DNA of 23,251 nucleotides from an uncultured Eubacteriales bacterium. GTDB taxonomy: Bacteria; Bacillota; Clostridia; Christensenellales; CAG-138. The position numbers were made by a program, and so were the translations under genes. Below the pieces are notes generated by a model. The model worked only from the letters and a program-made list of their open reading frames with translations, was not told the origin of the DNA and did no database searches. The stretch lies in contig CACXNN010000012.1 of the NCBI GenBank assembly GCA_902768995.1, positions 1-23,251 of the forward strand, in the 5' to 3' direction. Below, piece by piece: positions 6,664 to 13,814 of this stretch. Position 1 is the first letter of the stretch; each line of letters opens with the position of its first letter.

Positions 6664-6861
6664 ATGCCAAAGATCAAGACCCATCGCGGCGCTGCTAAGC
6701 GTTTTGACGTGACCAAGTCCGGCAAAATCAAGCGCGGCAAGGCTTACAAGAGCCACATCCTCACCAAGAAGACCACCAAGAGGCTGCGCGGCCTGCGCCA
6801 GACCGGCTATATCGCCGAGGAAGAGCAGAAGAAGATCCGCGAGCTGATTCCCTATAAGTAA
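6664..6861 (+). CDS. rpmI: 50S ribosomal protein L35
   Basis: 65 residues, the usual length. The N-terminal signature MPKIKTHRGAAKRF and the C-terminal basic region (KKTTKRLRGLRQTGYI) are typical; L35 lies on the large subunit. The ribosome binding site AGGAGGAAAG is 5 nt from the ATG. It is the middle gene of infC-rpmI-rplT, 21 nt after infC and 13 nt before rplT. Confidence 0.97.
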   Translation: MPKIKTHRGAAKRFDVTKSGKIKRGKAYKSHILTKKTTKRLRGLRQTGYIAEEEQKKIRELIPYK

Positions 6862-6874
6862 GGAGATGTGAACC

Positions 6875-7194
6875 ATGGCAAGAATTAAGAGAAGCGTCAA
6901 TTCCATCAAGAAGCGCCGGAAGGTCCTGCGCCTGGCTAAGGGCTATTTCGGAGCCAAGTCCAAGCAGTATAGGGCAGCCTCCCAGCAGGTGATGAAGTCC
7001 ATGGCCTACGCCTACGTGGGCCGCAAGAACAAGAAGCGGCCCGTATTTGCGGCACCAACTACTCCAACCTGATCAACGGTCTCAAGCTGGCCGGCGTCGA
7101 AGTGAATCGGAAGGTCCTGGCTGACCTGGCCGTCACCGACATGAACGCCTTCAAGGCCCTGGTGGACACCGCCCTGGCCGCCAAGAAAGCGTAA
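6875..7194 (+). pseudogene. rplT: 50S ribosomal protein L20, disrupted by an internal deletion with frameshift
   Basis: The first 56 codons encode a normal L20 N-terminus (MARIKRSVNSIKKRRK to AYVGRKNKKR). The frame then goes wrong and stops at 7070-7072 after 65 codons. The rest of L20 continues in another frame from about 7042 to the TAA at 7192-7194: RICGTNYSNLINGLK...AFKALVDTALAAKKA. Compared with L20 in general, the stretch equivalent to the central FRxLWIARINAA segment is missing. The frame change requires a deletion of 3n+1 nt; about 37-43 nt would restore the normal 118-120 residues. L20 is needed for early 50S assembly, so this is either an assembly or sequencing error, or an intact copy exists elsewhere. 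The missing part is an rRNA-binding helix. Confidence 0.9.
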
Positions 7195-7208
7195 GCCGAA
7201 AGCAAAAG

Positions 7209-7239
7209 AAAAAGAGCTTCCAAGCGGAGGCTCTTTTTT
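7209..7239 (+). terminator. Rho-independent terminator of the infC operon
   Basis: A 13-bp stem (aaaaagagcttcc with ggaggctcttttt, one G-U pair), loop aagc, and a run of T to 7239. The A-rich left arm also gives a T-rich tail on the minus strand, so it may serve the convergent methyltransferase gene too. Confidence 0.9.
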
Positions 7240-7268
7240 CGTTACGAAAAAGCGGCGAAGGGAAAGGT

Positions 7269-8012
7269 TCATCCCCTTCTCATCAACTCATAGAGCATGA
7301 TGGCCCCGAAGACGGCGGCGTTGAGGGACTCGGCCCGGCCGGGCATGGGGAGGCGATAGGGGTAGCAGAGGGCGGCGGCTTCGTCCGTGACCCCGTTGCC
7401 CTCGTTCCCCACCAGCAGGGCCATCCTGTCCGTTTTGGGAGGCAGGGCCTCGCTGCCGCGAAGGTGGCCGCAGAGGCAGGTGTAGCCCTGGTCGTTGAGA
7501 GCCCGGAGGGCGGCGGGGACGTCCGTCACGTAGACGGGCAGATGGTAGACGGAGCCCATGGAGGCCCGGAGGGTCTTGGGCGAGAAGGGATCGGCGCACT
7601 GGGGGGACAGGATCACCGCCGACGCGCCCAGGGCGTCCGCCGTGCGGATCAGGGTGCCCACGTTGCCCGGGTCCTGCACGTCCTCCAGCAGCAGCACCGT
7701 GCCCTGGAAGGCTTCCGGCAGCGGGGCGGCGGGGGTCTTCGCCACGGCGCACAGGCTTTGAGGCGTGCCCGCGGTGGCGAGGGCGTCCATGACGCTGCCC
7801 GAGACTTCCACGATCTCGCAGGGGAAGTCCAGGGCCCCGGCGTACCCCGCCCGCACGAAGACGGTCTCGAGGGCTGCTCCGGAGGTCAGGGCCTCCCGGA
7901 CCAGCTTGTCCCCCTCGATGAAGTGGCAGCCGGTCTCCTTCCGATACTTGCTCTCCCGGAGGGAGCGGGCCCGCTGGACGCGGGGATTGGTACGGCTGGT
8001 GATGCGCTCCAT
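7269..8012 (-). CDS. SpoU/TrmH-family RNA 2'-O-methyltransferase (RlmB/YsgA-like)
   Basis: 247 residues. An N-terminal substrate-binding region (RVQRARSLRESKYRKETGCHFIEG) precedes the SPOUT catalytic domain. The three SpoU motifs are present: EDVQDPGNVGTLIRTADALGA (about residues 110-130), LLVGNEGNGV, and the C-terminal MPGRAESLNAAVFGAIMLYEL that forms the SAM-binding knot. Such enzymes methylate ribose in 23S rRNA or tRNA; the target nucleotide cannot be told from sequence. A gene of this family often lies next to infC-rpmI-rplT in Bacillota, as here. GAGGT precedes the ATG. It lies downstream of rpmB on the same strand but past a terminator. Confidence 0.9.
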   Translation of the reverse strand: MERITSRTNPRVQRARSLRESKYRKETGCHFIEGDKLVREALTSGAALETVFVRAGYAGALDFPCEIVEVSGSVMDALATAGTPQSLCAVAKTPAAPLPEAFQGTVLLLEDVQDPGNVGTLIRTADALGASAVILSPQCADPFSPKTLRASMGSVYHLPVYVTDVPAALRALNDQGYTCLCGHLRGSEALPPKTDRMALLVGNEGNGVTDEAAALCYPYRLPMPGRAESLNAAVFGAIMLYELMRRG

Positions 8013-8036
8013 AGTTCTACCTCGATCAAATGAATG

Positions 8037-8059
8037 AAAAAAGCCACCTTTCAGGTGGC
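8037..8059 (-). terminator. Rho-independent terminator of rpmB
   Basis: On the minus strand, a perfect 7-bp stem GCCACCT / AGGTGGC with loop GAA is followed by TTTTTT (complement of 8037-8042). It lies 37 nt after the rpmB stop codon. Confidence 0.85.
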
Positions 8060-8073
8060 CTGTTTTGTGTCAG

Positions 8074-8109
8074 TCGCTCAGACGCTGCGGATCGCTCAGA
8101 CGCTGCGGA
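8074..8109. repeat. Perfect 18-bp tandem duplication across the rpmB stop codon
   Basis: The unit tcgctcagacgctgcgga occurs twice back to back (8074-8091 and 8092-8109). On the rpmB strand it repeats the last codons and the stop, so the reading frame meets TGA, then Ala-Ile-Arg-Ser-Val, then a second in-frame TGA. Confidence 0.95.
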
Positions 8110-8287
8110 CGATCTTGCCGGAACGGAGGCAACGCGTGCAAACGTTCATGATCTGAGTCTTGCCATCAACGATCACATGGACGCGCTGTACATTGGGAGC
8201 CCAGCTGCGCTTGGTCTTGCGATTGGAATGGCTGACATTGTTACCGGACATCTTGCCCTTGCCGCAGACTTCACAGAACTTACCCAT
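8096..8287 (-). CDS. rpmB: 50S ribosomal protein L28, zinc-ribbon (C+) form
   Basis: 63 residues, the standard bacterial L28 length. The N-terminal CEVCGKG and the later CTRC pair give the four cysteines of the zinc-binding C+ form, as opposed to the cysteine-free paralogue some bacteria use under zinc limitation. The core GNNVSHSNRKTKRSWAPNVQ is typical L28. The ribosome binding site is AAAGGAGGTGG. It is transcribed alone from a promoter at 8324-8352 and ends at a strong terminator. The 3' end carries an 18-bp tandem duplication that includes the stop codon. Confidence 0.96.
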   Translation of the reverse strand: MGKFCEVCGKGKMSGNNVSHSNRKTKRSWAPNVQRVHVIVDGKTQIMNVCTRCLRSGKIVRSV

Positions 8288-8323
8288 TCAAGTCCACCTC
8301 CTTTGCAAAAATCGAACGGAGCT

Positions 8324-8352
8324 ATATTACCATAGACATTCCGATAATGCAA
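8324..8352 (-). promoter_or_regulatory. Sigma-A promoter of rpmB
   Basis: On the minus strand TTGCAT (complement of 8347-8352) and TAATAT (complement of 8324-8329) with a 17-bp spacer. It starts right after the stop codon of trmL. Confidence 0.65.
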
Positions 8353-8359
8353 GCTTTTT

Positions 8360-8821
8360 TTAGAGCAAATCTAAAAAATTATTTTGCCGCAGGGCTTCGT
8401 ACAGGACGATGGCCACCGAGTTGCTCAGATTCAGGGACCGCTGGCCCTCCCCCATGGGGATGCGGATGGCATGATCGGCGTTTTTCGCCAGCAGTTCCTT
8501 GGGCAGGCCCGCCGTCTCCTTGCCGAAGACCAGGAAGTCCCCGTCCCGAAAGGCCGTGTCCGTGTACCGGTTCCGAGCATGGGTGGAGGCGTAGAAGAAC
8601 CGAGCCTCCGGGTACAGGGCCTGGAGCTCCTCCAGACTGTCGAAATAGCTGATGTCCAGGGTGTGCCAGTAATCGAGGCCCGCCCGCTTCAGGTGCTTGT
8701 CGTCCACGGAAAAGCCCAGGGGACGGATGAGATGCAAACAGGAGCCGGTGACCGAACAGGTCCGGGCCACGTTCCCCGTGTTCTGGGGTATCTCCGGCTC
8801 CACCATGACGATATGAAACAT
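8360..8821 (-). CDS. trmL: tRNA (cytidine/uridine-34 2'-O)-methyltransferase TrmL
   Basis: 153 residues, the length of the minimal SPOUT enzyme TrmL (YibK/CspR), which methylates the wobble ribose of tRNA-Leu isoacceptors using SAM. Motif 1 is EPEIPQNTGNVARTC near the N-terminus, motif 2 is FGKETAGLP, and motif 3 is IPMGEGQRSLNLSNSVAIVLYEAL. The start MFHIVMVEPEIP is preceded by GGAGGAAAG; longer in-frame extensions upstream would run through the divergent promoter and are not conserved. It diverges from the VanW-domain gene. Confidence 0.95.
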   Translation of the reverse strand: MFHIVMVEPEIPQNTGNVARTCSVTGSCLHLIRPLGFSVDDKHLKRAGLDYWHTLDISYFDSLEELQALYPEARFFYASTHARNRYTDTAFRDGDFLVFGKETAGLPKELLAKNADHAIRIPMGEGQRSLNLSNSVAIVLYEALRQNNFLDLL

Positions 8822-8886
8822 AGGCCGATCTTTCCTCCGACTGCTCTCTTTTACGTAAAATTTTAGCATAATTTTTGTGACAGCGG

Positions 8887-8915
8887 TTGAACAATCTGTG
8901 AATAGACGGTATAAT
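8887..8915 (+). promoter_or_regulatory. Promoter placed for leaderless transcription of the VanW-domain gene
   Basis: TTGAAC (8887-8892), 17-bp spacer, perfect TATAAT (8910-8915). The ATG at 8922 lies 6 nt beyond the -10 box, where transcription should start, and no ribosome binding site precedes it. Confidence 0.75.
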
Positions 8916-8921
8916 GCAAGC

Positions 8922-10700
8922 ATGTATACGCGAAAGAATGTCCCTGAGAAGGCGACATCCAAAACTGCATCCGCAAAACGCTCCGCCGACAGCGCCGCTG
9001 CCCGGTCCTCTTCGTCTGCCCCGGCAGCAGAGCTGACCGAGGAGGAGAAGGCCCGCCGGGCCGCTGCCCGCAAGCGCGCCGCCGCCCGTCGGAAGGAGAA
9101 GGAGCGCCAGCGGCAGAAGCGCATCTTCATGGTGGCGGCAGGCATGTTCCTGACCGCCATGGTGGTGCTGGTATGGGCCGTGGTCCTGATGGTGAAGCGC
9201 AACCGTTCCGAAGTGACGGCGGTGGACGCCAGCCCCGGCGCCTCCGCCTATACGGCGCCTACCCAGGGCGGCTCGGAACCTACGAGCCAAAGCGGCGACC
9301 CCAGCTCCGTCCCCCCCGCCTCCACCGTCATCGCCCACGGCGTCACGGTGAACGGCGTAGCGGTGGGCGATATGACCGTGGACCAGGCTCGCTCCGCCCT
9401 AGTGCAGGGCCTTGAAAACGATCTGAACAGCGTGGCCATCACGCTGAACAGCGAATACTTCAACGCCACCTTGAACCGCAACGACATCGGGGCTTTCTTC
9501 GACGTGGACGCCGCTCTGGCCACCGCAGCCGTCTCCGGCAGCGGCGCGCAGGTGAAGGCCACCATGTTCTACGACGAGGAAACGCTGATGGAGGCTCTGA
9601 CCGCCCTCAACGAAAAGGTCCCCGGCCACGCCACCAACGCCACCATGTCCATCGCCTATGACAGCTACACCGTGGGCAAGACCACCTACCAGAAGCCCAA
9701 GTTCGTCTACACCGAGGGCGTCAACGGGATGCAGCTCGATACGGCGGCCGTGGCGAGCCAGATCGAAAACGCCCTGCAAACGGGGACCTATCAGCTGTCC
9801 TTCGCCCCCAACGTGACCGTGTCCGAGCCGGCGGTGACCGTGGAGAGCCTGAAGAAGGCCACCACCAAGCTGTCCTCCTTCCACACCCTGTACTACTTCA
9901 CCGGCACCAGTTCCACAGACAAGGAGACCCTTGCCGTCCGCGAGGGCCGGGACGCCAACATCAGCAAGGGCGTGGGCATCATGAACGTCATCACCCTGAA
10001 GCCCGGCGAAAGCTTCAGCTTCAATAAGAAGACCGGCGATCGGACCGAGAAGAAGGGCTGGGCCATGGCCCCCGCCATCTACGGCAAGGACCATCGGCCG
10101 GAACCCGGCGGCGGCATCTGCCAGGTCAGCACCACCATGTACAACGCCCTGCTGCGGGCCGGCGTGGAGATCACCTACCATCGGCCCCACACCATCCCCT
10201 CGGACTATGTGGACCTGGGATGGGACGCCACGGTGGACTACGGCCATATCGACTTCAAGTTCAAGAACAACAAGAAGAACACCATCTACCTGTTCGTATA
10301 CATCACCAAGAACAAGGACAGCTCCCGGAAGAAGGAGATCCATGTGGACGTGTACGGCATGGAGGAGCCCGGCATCACCTACAAGGCCTACGCCGATGTG
10401 CCTATCGAGGACAAGGCGGTCAACCCGGAGATCAAGTACGACAAGAAGCAGTACGAGGGATACCAGGAGAAGACCCGCAACGCCCACGACGGCTACGTGG
10501 TGACCACCTATGTGGACATGTACACCAACAAGGCCAATCCCCAGACCATCTACAGCTATACCGCCACCTACGACAAGATCGAGGAGCAGTGGATCTACGG
10601 CACCAAGCCCACCCCCACCCCCGGTCCCACCAAGACCCCCAAGCCCACCAAGACCCCCAAGACCACGCCCACGGCGGAGTCCTACGAGCCAGGATATTAA
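8922..10700 (+). CDS. VanW-domain envelope protein with peptidoglycan-binding-like region
   Basis: 592 residues. A long, Lys/Arg/Ala-rich cytosolic N-terminus precedes one membrane helix (about residues 68-91), a Ser/Pro-rich linker, repeated domains resembling PG_binding_4 (GVTVNGVAVGDMTVDQARSAL and a second copy), and then the VanW domain from about residue 315. The VanW core is clear in LKPGESFSFNKKTGDRTEKKGW and GGGICQVSTTMYNALLRAG. The C-terminal tail is a Thr-Pro-Lys repeat (TPTPGPTKTPKPTKTPK). VanW proteins are named from vancomycin-resistance clusters but are widespread in Clostridia as cell-wall proteins of unknown role. The ATG at 8922 is chosen because the promoter's -10 box would lie inside any longer version. 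Confidence 0.88.
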   Translation: MYTRKNVPEKATSKTASAKRSADSAAARSSSSAPAAELTEEEKARRAAARKRAAARRKEKERQRQKRIFMVAAGMFLTAMVVLVWAVVLMVKRNRSEVTAVDASPGASAYTAPTQGGSEPTSQSGDPSSVPPASTVIAHGVTVNGVAVGDMTVDQARSALVQGLENDLNSVAITLNSEYFNATLNRNDIGAFFDVDAALATAAVSGSGAQVKATMFYDEETLMEALTALNEKVPGHATNATMSIAYDSYTVGKTTYQKPKFVYTEGVNGMQLDTAAVASQIENALQTGTYQLSFAPNVTVSEPAVTVESLKKATTKLSSFHTLYYFTGTSSTDKETLAVREGRDANISKGVGIMNVITLKPGESFSFNKKTGDRTEKKGWAMAPAIYGKDHRPEPGGGICQVSTTMYNALLRAGVEITYHRPHTIPSDYVDLGWDATVDYGHIDFKFKNNKKNTIYLFVYITKNKDSSRKKEIHVDVYGMEEPGITYKAYADVPIEDKAVNPEIKYDKKQYEGYQEKTRNAHDGYVVTTYVDMYTNKANPQTIYSYTATYDKIEEQWIYGTKPTPTPGPTKTPKPTKTPKTTPTAESYEPGY

Positions 10701-10711
10701 GCCCGTTCCAG

Positions 10712-10740
10712 GCGGACCGAAACAGCGGCCCGCCTTTTTG
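10712..10740 (+). terminator. Rho-independent terminator of the VanW-domain gene
   Basis: Stem ggcgg-a-ccg with cgg-c-ccgcc (one mismatch), loop aaacag, followed by TTTTT at 10736-10740. Confidence 0.8.
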
Positions 10741-10769
10741 ATCTCAGCGAGCAGAGAAAGGAAAAGAGT

Positions 10770-11567
10770 ATGATCTACGGATTCATCGGCGTAGGGAACA
10801 TGGTCTCCGCCATCCTCCGGGGCATGGCCCAGTCGGGCCGCTTCCCCCAGGGGGCCCTTTGCGGCTACAACCGAACCCCGGATAAGGCCCTGGCGCTGCA
10901 GGCGGAGATGGGCCTCATGCCCTGCGACAGCGAGCGGGCCGTGGCCGAGCGAGCCGACGTGGTGGTGCTGGCCGTGAAGCCCCAGATGCTGGAGGGCGTG
11001 CTCCCCAAGATCGCGCCGGCGGTCGGCCCCGACAAGCTCATCGTCACCATCGCCGCGGGCAAGGAGACGGGATGGTACGAGGAACGGCTGAAGGAGACGC
11101 CCGTGGTCCGGGTCATGCCCAACATCAACGCCCGGGTGGGCCTGTCCGTCAGCGCCCTCTGCGGCGGCAGATGGGCAAGGCCCGAGCACCTTGCGATCGT
11201 CCGAGAGATGTTCGAGACCGTGGGCACGGTCTACCAGGTGGAGGAACGGCTCTTCTCCGCCTTCTCCGCCATCGGAGGGGCCTCCGGCGCCTTCGTCCAC
11301 CTGTATATCGACGCCCTGGCCTCCGCCGGGGTCCAGGCGGGCATCCCCCGCCTCCTGAGCCAGGAGATCGCCTGCCGTGTGGTGGAGGGGAGCGCCCGGC
11401 TCACCGCTGAAAGCGCCGTCCATCCCATCGCCCTCATGGACCAGGTCTGCTCCCCCGGCGGCACCACCATCGAGGGGGTCCATACCCTCAAGCGCCTGGG
11501 CTTCGAATCCGCCGTCCAGCAGGCGGTCCGGGCCGTCATCGAAAAGGACAAGCTCTTGGGACAATAG
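10770..11567 (+). CDS. proC: Pyrroline-5-carboxylate reductase
   Basis: 265 residues, the normal length. ProC reduces 1-pyrroline-5-carboxylate to proline with NAD(P)H. The N-terminal Rossmann motif is FIGVGNMVSAIL (residues 5-16). AVKPQ follows the fourth strand, RVMPNINARVG matches the conserved substrate-side motif, and the C-terminal signature is DQVCSPGGTTIEGV. The ribosome binding site is AGAGAAAGGAAAAG. No proA or proB is in the window, so the gene stands alone between two terminators, 69 nt after the VanW-domain gene. Confidence 0.96.
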   Translation: MIYGFIGVGNMVSAILRGMAQSGRFPQGALCGYNRTPDKALALQAEMGLMPCDSERAVAERADVVVLAVKPQMLEGVLPKIAPAVGPDKLIVTIAAGKETGWYEERLKETPVVRVMPNINARVGLSVSALCGGRWARPEHLAIVREMFETVGTVYQVEERLFSAFSAIGGASGAFVHLYIDALASAGVQAGIPRLLSQEIACRVVEGSARLTAESAVHPIALMDQVCSPGGTTIEGVHTLKRLGFESAVQQAVRAVIEKDKLLGQ

Positions 11568-11584
11568 CGTTTTGCGCATAGCAA

Positions 11585-11604
11585 AAGAGGGCCGAGGCCC
11601 TCTT
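11585..11604. terminator. Bidirectional terminator between proC and the Xre gene
   Basis: Perfect 9-bp arms aagagggcc (11585-11593) and ggccctctt (11596-11604), loop ga, with cTTTT on the plus side and a matching A-run (T on the minus strand) on the other side. Confidence 0.85.
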
Positions 11605-11614
11605 CTTTTGTGCG

Positions 11615-12148
11615 TTATCGGATGCCGTGCTCGGTCATGGACTTCAGCAGGAAGTCCCGGGCCTTGCTGGGCGGCAGGTGAGCTTGCACGTCCCGCGGGT
11701 CCACGTAGTCCCCGTTGTCCACGCAGGCCAACAGGAACTCGACGGTGAACACGTCGAAGATATGGGGGTTGGAGAAAGCCTGCTCCACGGTGGTGTTCAT
11801 GCGGGTGTTCAGCGCTTCCAGGATGCAGGTGTAGATAAAGTGATCCCGTCCCAGCAGTTCTCCCAGCCGATCCAGGCTGTTGAGGGCCTCCTGCACCTGA
11901 GCGACCAGCACGTGCCGCCGATAGCCGCCCGTGCCCTCTCCGCCCGTCAGGATGGCGTCCACGGAACAGTGGAGCAGCACCGCCAGATCCGGCAGCAGCG
12001 ACACGTCGGGCAGGGTCTCCCCCCGCTCCCAGTTGGAGACGGACTGGGCGCTGACCCCCAGCCGTTCCCCCAGCTTCGCCTGGGTCAGGCCCACCTCCTT
12101 GCGGCCCGTCTGGATGAACGCGCCGATCCTTTCCAAATCCAAATACAT
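11615..12148 (-). CDS. Xre-family helix-turn-helix transcriptional regulator
   Basis: 177 residues. The N-terminal HTH is clear: IGAFIQTGRKEVGLTQAKLG then VSAQSVSNWERGETLPDVSLL (about residues 6-52), followed by a 110-residue helical domain of unknown type that may sense a ligand or mediate dimerisation. Two ATGs lie 9 nt apart; the inner one (MYLDLERIG) sits 8-9 nt after AAGGAG, whereas the outer ATG directly abuts it, so the inner start is used. Its promoter (12173-12201) has an imperfect inverted repeat just upstream, a possible autoregulatory operator. Its targets are unknown. Confidence 0.88.
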   Translation of the reverse strand: MYLDLERIGAFIQTGRKEVGLTQAKLGERLGVSAQSVSNWERGETLPDVSLLPDLAVLLHCSVDAILTGGEGTGGYRRHVLVAQVQEALNSLDRLGELLGRDHFIYTCILEALNTRMNTTVEQAFSNPHIFDVFTVEFLLACVDNGDYVDPRDVQAHLPPSKARDFLLKSMTEHGIR

Positions 12149-12172
12149 GATCTTCATCTCCTTTCCAAAGCA

Positions 12173-12201
12173 AGGATACCACCGAAGAGCGCCCCTGACA
12201 A
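12173..12201 (-). promoter_or_regulatory. Sigma-A promoter of the Xre regulator
   Basis: On the minus strand TTGTCA (complement of 12196-12201) and TATCCT (complement of 12173-12178) with a 17-bp spacer. Confidence 0.55.
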
Positions 12202-12203
12202 TC

Positions 12204-12247
12204 GAACGCTCCTTGAGCGCCGGGGCAAAATACTCAAGGAACGGTTC
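12204..12247. promoter_or_regulatory. Inverted repeat upstream of the Xre promoter, candidate operator
   Basis: gaacgctccttgag (12204-12217) and ctcaaggaacggttc (12233-12247) form an imperfect 14-15 bp inverted repeat with a 15-bp centre, starting 2 bp from the -35 box. The core tccttgag/ctcaagga is perfect. No T-run follows it, so an operator is likelier than a terminator. Confidence 0.45.
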
Positions 12248-12254
12248 TATACAA

Positions 12255-12280
12255 AAGGAAGGCCGCTGCCGGCCCTCCTT
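12255..12280 (-). terminator. Hairpin terminator after the 57-residue membrane protein gene
   Basis: Arms aaggaaggccg (12255-12265) and cggccctcctt (12270-12280) pair over 11 bp with one G-U, loop of 4. On the minus strand the stem is followed by TT and a short T-rich stretch, so termination is plausible but the U tail is weak. Confidence 0.6.
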
Positions 12281-12292
12281 TCTCTGTTTCCG

Positions 12293-12466
12293 TTACGCGC
12301 TCCTCTTGCTGTGGAAGTGGACCAGCACCCCCAGGAGCCCCACCGCCAGGCAGCCGACGCCGCCGCCCACCGCGCCCTTTACGAGCATGAACAGGCCGGC
12401 TGCTGCCAGGATGGCGGCCGCCACCAGAAAGAACACGGATTGCGTGGTATGCCGTTCCCTTGCCAT
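12293..12466 (-). CDS. Small two-helix membrane protein (57 residues)
   Basis: A short ORF starting MARERHTTQSVFF. Two hydrophobic segments (about residues 11-29 and 33-50) are joined by a glycine-rich turn (GAVGGGVGC), and the tail is basic (FHSKRSA). A modest GGGGATAGAG precedes the ATG. The codon pattern matches neighbouring genes, it lies 40 nt after the 70-residue membrane protein gene on the same strand, and a hairpin follows its stop, which together support a real gene. I recognise no family. Confidence 0.65.
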   Translation of the reverse strand: MARERHTTQSVFFLVAAAILAAAGLFMLVKGAVGGGVGCLAVGLLGVLVHFHSKRSA

Positions 12467-12505
12467 ATCTCTATCCCCGATGCTTTCCGATTTTCGCCGC
12501 CGGGA

Positions 12506-12718
12506 TCACTTGCCGTCCTCGTCCATGTACCGGGCCCGATTGAAACGGTCCCTCACGTCGAGGACGTTGTTTACCGTCTTTTCGGGCAGGATCTCATCCG
12601 CTTGATCGGAACCGGAGCCCTTTCTCCCGGCGTTCCGCTTCGAAACGATCCATCCGACGATGCCCAGTAGGACGACAGCGGCGATAAACCCGATGAAGAG
12701 TTTTCCTAAGAAGCCCAT
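12506..12718 (-). CDS. Small single-pass membrane protein (70 residues)
   Basis: The N-terminal helix LFIGFIAAVVLLGIVGWIV (about residues 7-25) is followed by a basic stretch (SKRNAGRKGS) and an acidic C-terminus (VNNVLDVRDRFNRARYMDEDGK). It therefore resembles a small membrane-anchored protein with a cytosolic tail. A strong ribosome binding site (GAGGAGAGGAGG) precedes the ATG. It lies between a secreted protein gene and another small membrane protein on the same strand, probably one operon. Function unknown. Confidence 0.75.
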   Translation of the reverse strand: MGFLGKLFIGFIAAVVLLGIVGWIVSKRNAGRKGSGSDQADEILPEKTVNNVLDVRDRFNRARYMDEDGK

Positions 12719-12777
12719 GGCGATCCTCCTCTCCTCAATGGATCCCGAAAGCAGCGCTTCAGCCCACCGTCAAGAGA

Positions 12778-13467
12778 TCATTCCACGCCCTCGGTGACGT
12801 ACGCGATGGCGTCCACGGAAGCGGGCACGATGCCGTTCGCCTTGAAATAATCCATATGGGCGGACGGGATGTCCTTGCGGACGATCATACTGCTGCCCGG
12901 CGTCAGCGCCTTGTTGTCATACATGCTCTCATCCTCGATATCCAGGATGTTCCCTTCCGCATCCAGCAGGACAAGCACCACCTGGATGCCGTAGATCGGC
13001 TTGTCCGTGTTGTTGGTCACCGTGGCATACATATAGTTGTAGGTCCACCAGCCGGATTTGACATCCATCTGCAGATCGGTCTCGACGGGCAGGCGCAGCG
13101 TCCGCTCGGAGTTGTCCGTCTTCTGGGTCAGCGTCAGATTGTAGTCGGCGGCCTTTCCGGACGTGATCTCGCTGTACATCTTCACGTATGTATATTCGCC
13201 GGGCTCCAGATACTCGGCATAGGCGGTCAAATAATCGCTGGACGTGAGGACGTCGCCCGCTTCGTCATAGATCTCCAGCACGCCGGCATTGATCTTCGTC
13301 GCCTTATCCCCTGCATTGCTGACCTTGGCGTAGGCGTAGCCGTACGTCCAATAGCTGCTGACCACATGGAAATTCTCCTGATCGACGGTCAGCTTTCCCG
13401 CCGCATACGTCGCCGTGCTCACGGAGAGCAGCAGCACAACAAGAAGAATAGAAACTACCTTTTTCAT
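12778..13467 (-). CDS. Secreted protein with two tandem FxLYD-like domains
   Basis: 229 residues. A signal peptide is evident (MKKVVSILLVVLLLSVSTATYAAG, likely cleaved after TYA). Two beta-rich repeats follow, with matching openings: SSYWTYGYAYAKVSNAGDKATKI at about residues 37-59 and SGWWTYNYMYATVTNNTDKPIY at about 138-159. Each continues into a strand such as 'EIYDEAGDVL' or 'VLLDAEGNIL' and a PG(E/S) turn. This is the pattern of FxLYD-type immunoglobulin-like domains on surface proteins of Bacillota. No anchor motif is seen, so it is probably released or loosely bound. It has its own promoter (13502-13530) and may be co-transcribed with the two small membrane protein genes downstream. Confidence 0.78.
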   Translation of the reverse strand: MKKVVSILLVVLLLSVSTATYAAGKLTVDQENFHVVSSYWTYGYAYAKVSNAGDKATKINAGVLEIYDEAGDVLTSSDYLTAYAEYLEPGEYTYVKMYSEITSGKAADYNLTLTQKTDNSERTLRLPVETDLQMDVKSGWWTYNYMYATVTNNTDKPIYGIQVVLVLLDAEGNILDIEDESMYDNKALTPGSSMIVRKDIPSAHMDYFKANGIVPASVDAIAYVTEGVE

Positions 13468-13501
13468 TTGAGTTCATTCCCTTTCTTAATATTCTGTTCA
13501 C

Positions 13502-13530
13502 ATTATAGCCCGTTTTGGGTCGCGTTTCAA
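13502..13530 (-). promoter_or_regulatory. Sigma-A promoter of the secreted-protein operon
   Basis: On the minus strand TTGAAA (complement of 13525-13530) and a perfect TATAAT (complement of 13502-13507) with a 17-bp spacer. Confidence 0.8.
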
Positions 13531-13621
13531 TATAAAAAACAGGAGAATTTCTTTTCAAAAGCTGGCGGAACGACGGGCGGAGGACGCGATCAAGTATAAG
13601 GCGGTGCGCGAACAGCAGCGC

Positions 13622-13722
13622 TTCATTGAGGATTTGGATGGTAAAAACATATCCTCAAGCTGCTTTTGTATGCAGTTCCCAATCTTTGAAGGATTATGAC
13701 GCATGATATAATCCTCAATGAA
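13622..13722. repeat. Inverted repeat inside the AT-rich stretch
   Basis: ttcattgaggatt (13622-13634) and aatcctcaatgaa (13710-13722) are perfect complements 75 bp apart. A third, partial copy, atcctca, lies at 13651-13657. Confidence 0.8.
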
Positions 13723-13814
13723 CGCATAGGTAGGAGAGATGGTAGCGGTGTGATGTTTTGTAAAGAGATGTTGCGATTTTGTCAGAGAAATGCTATGATT
13801 TCCTTGCCAAAGTT

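Noticed and set aside
9399..12182. Very long minus-strand ORF of 927 codons
   Set aside because: It is antisense to the VanW-domain gene and proC, is rich in Gly, His and Val as expected of a shadow frame, and crosses real terminators.
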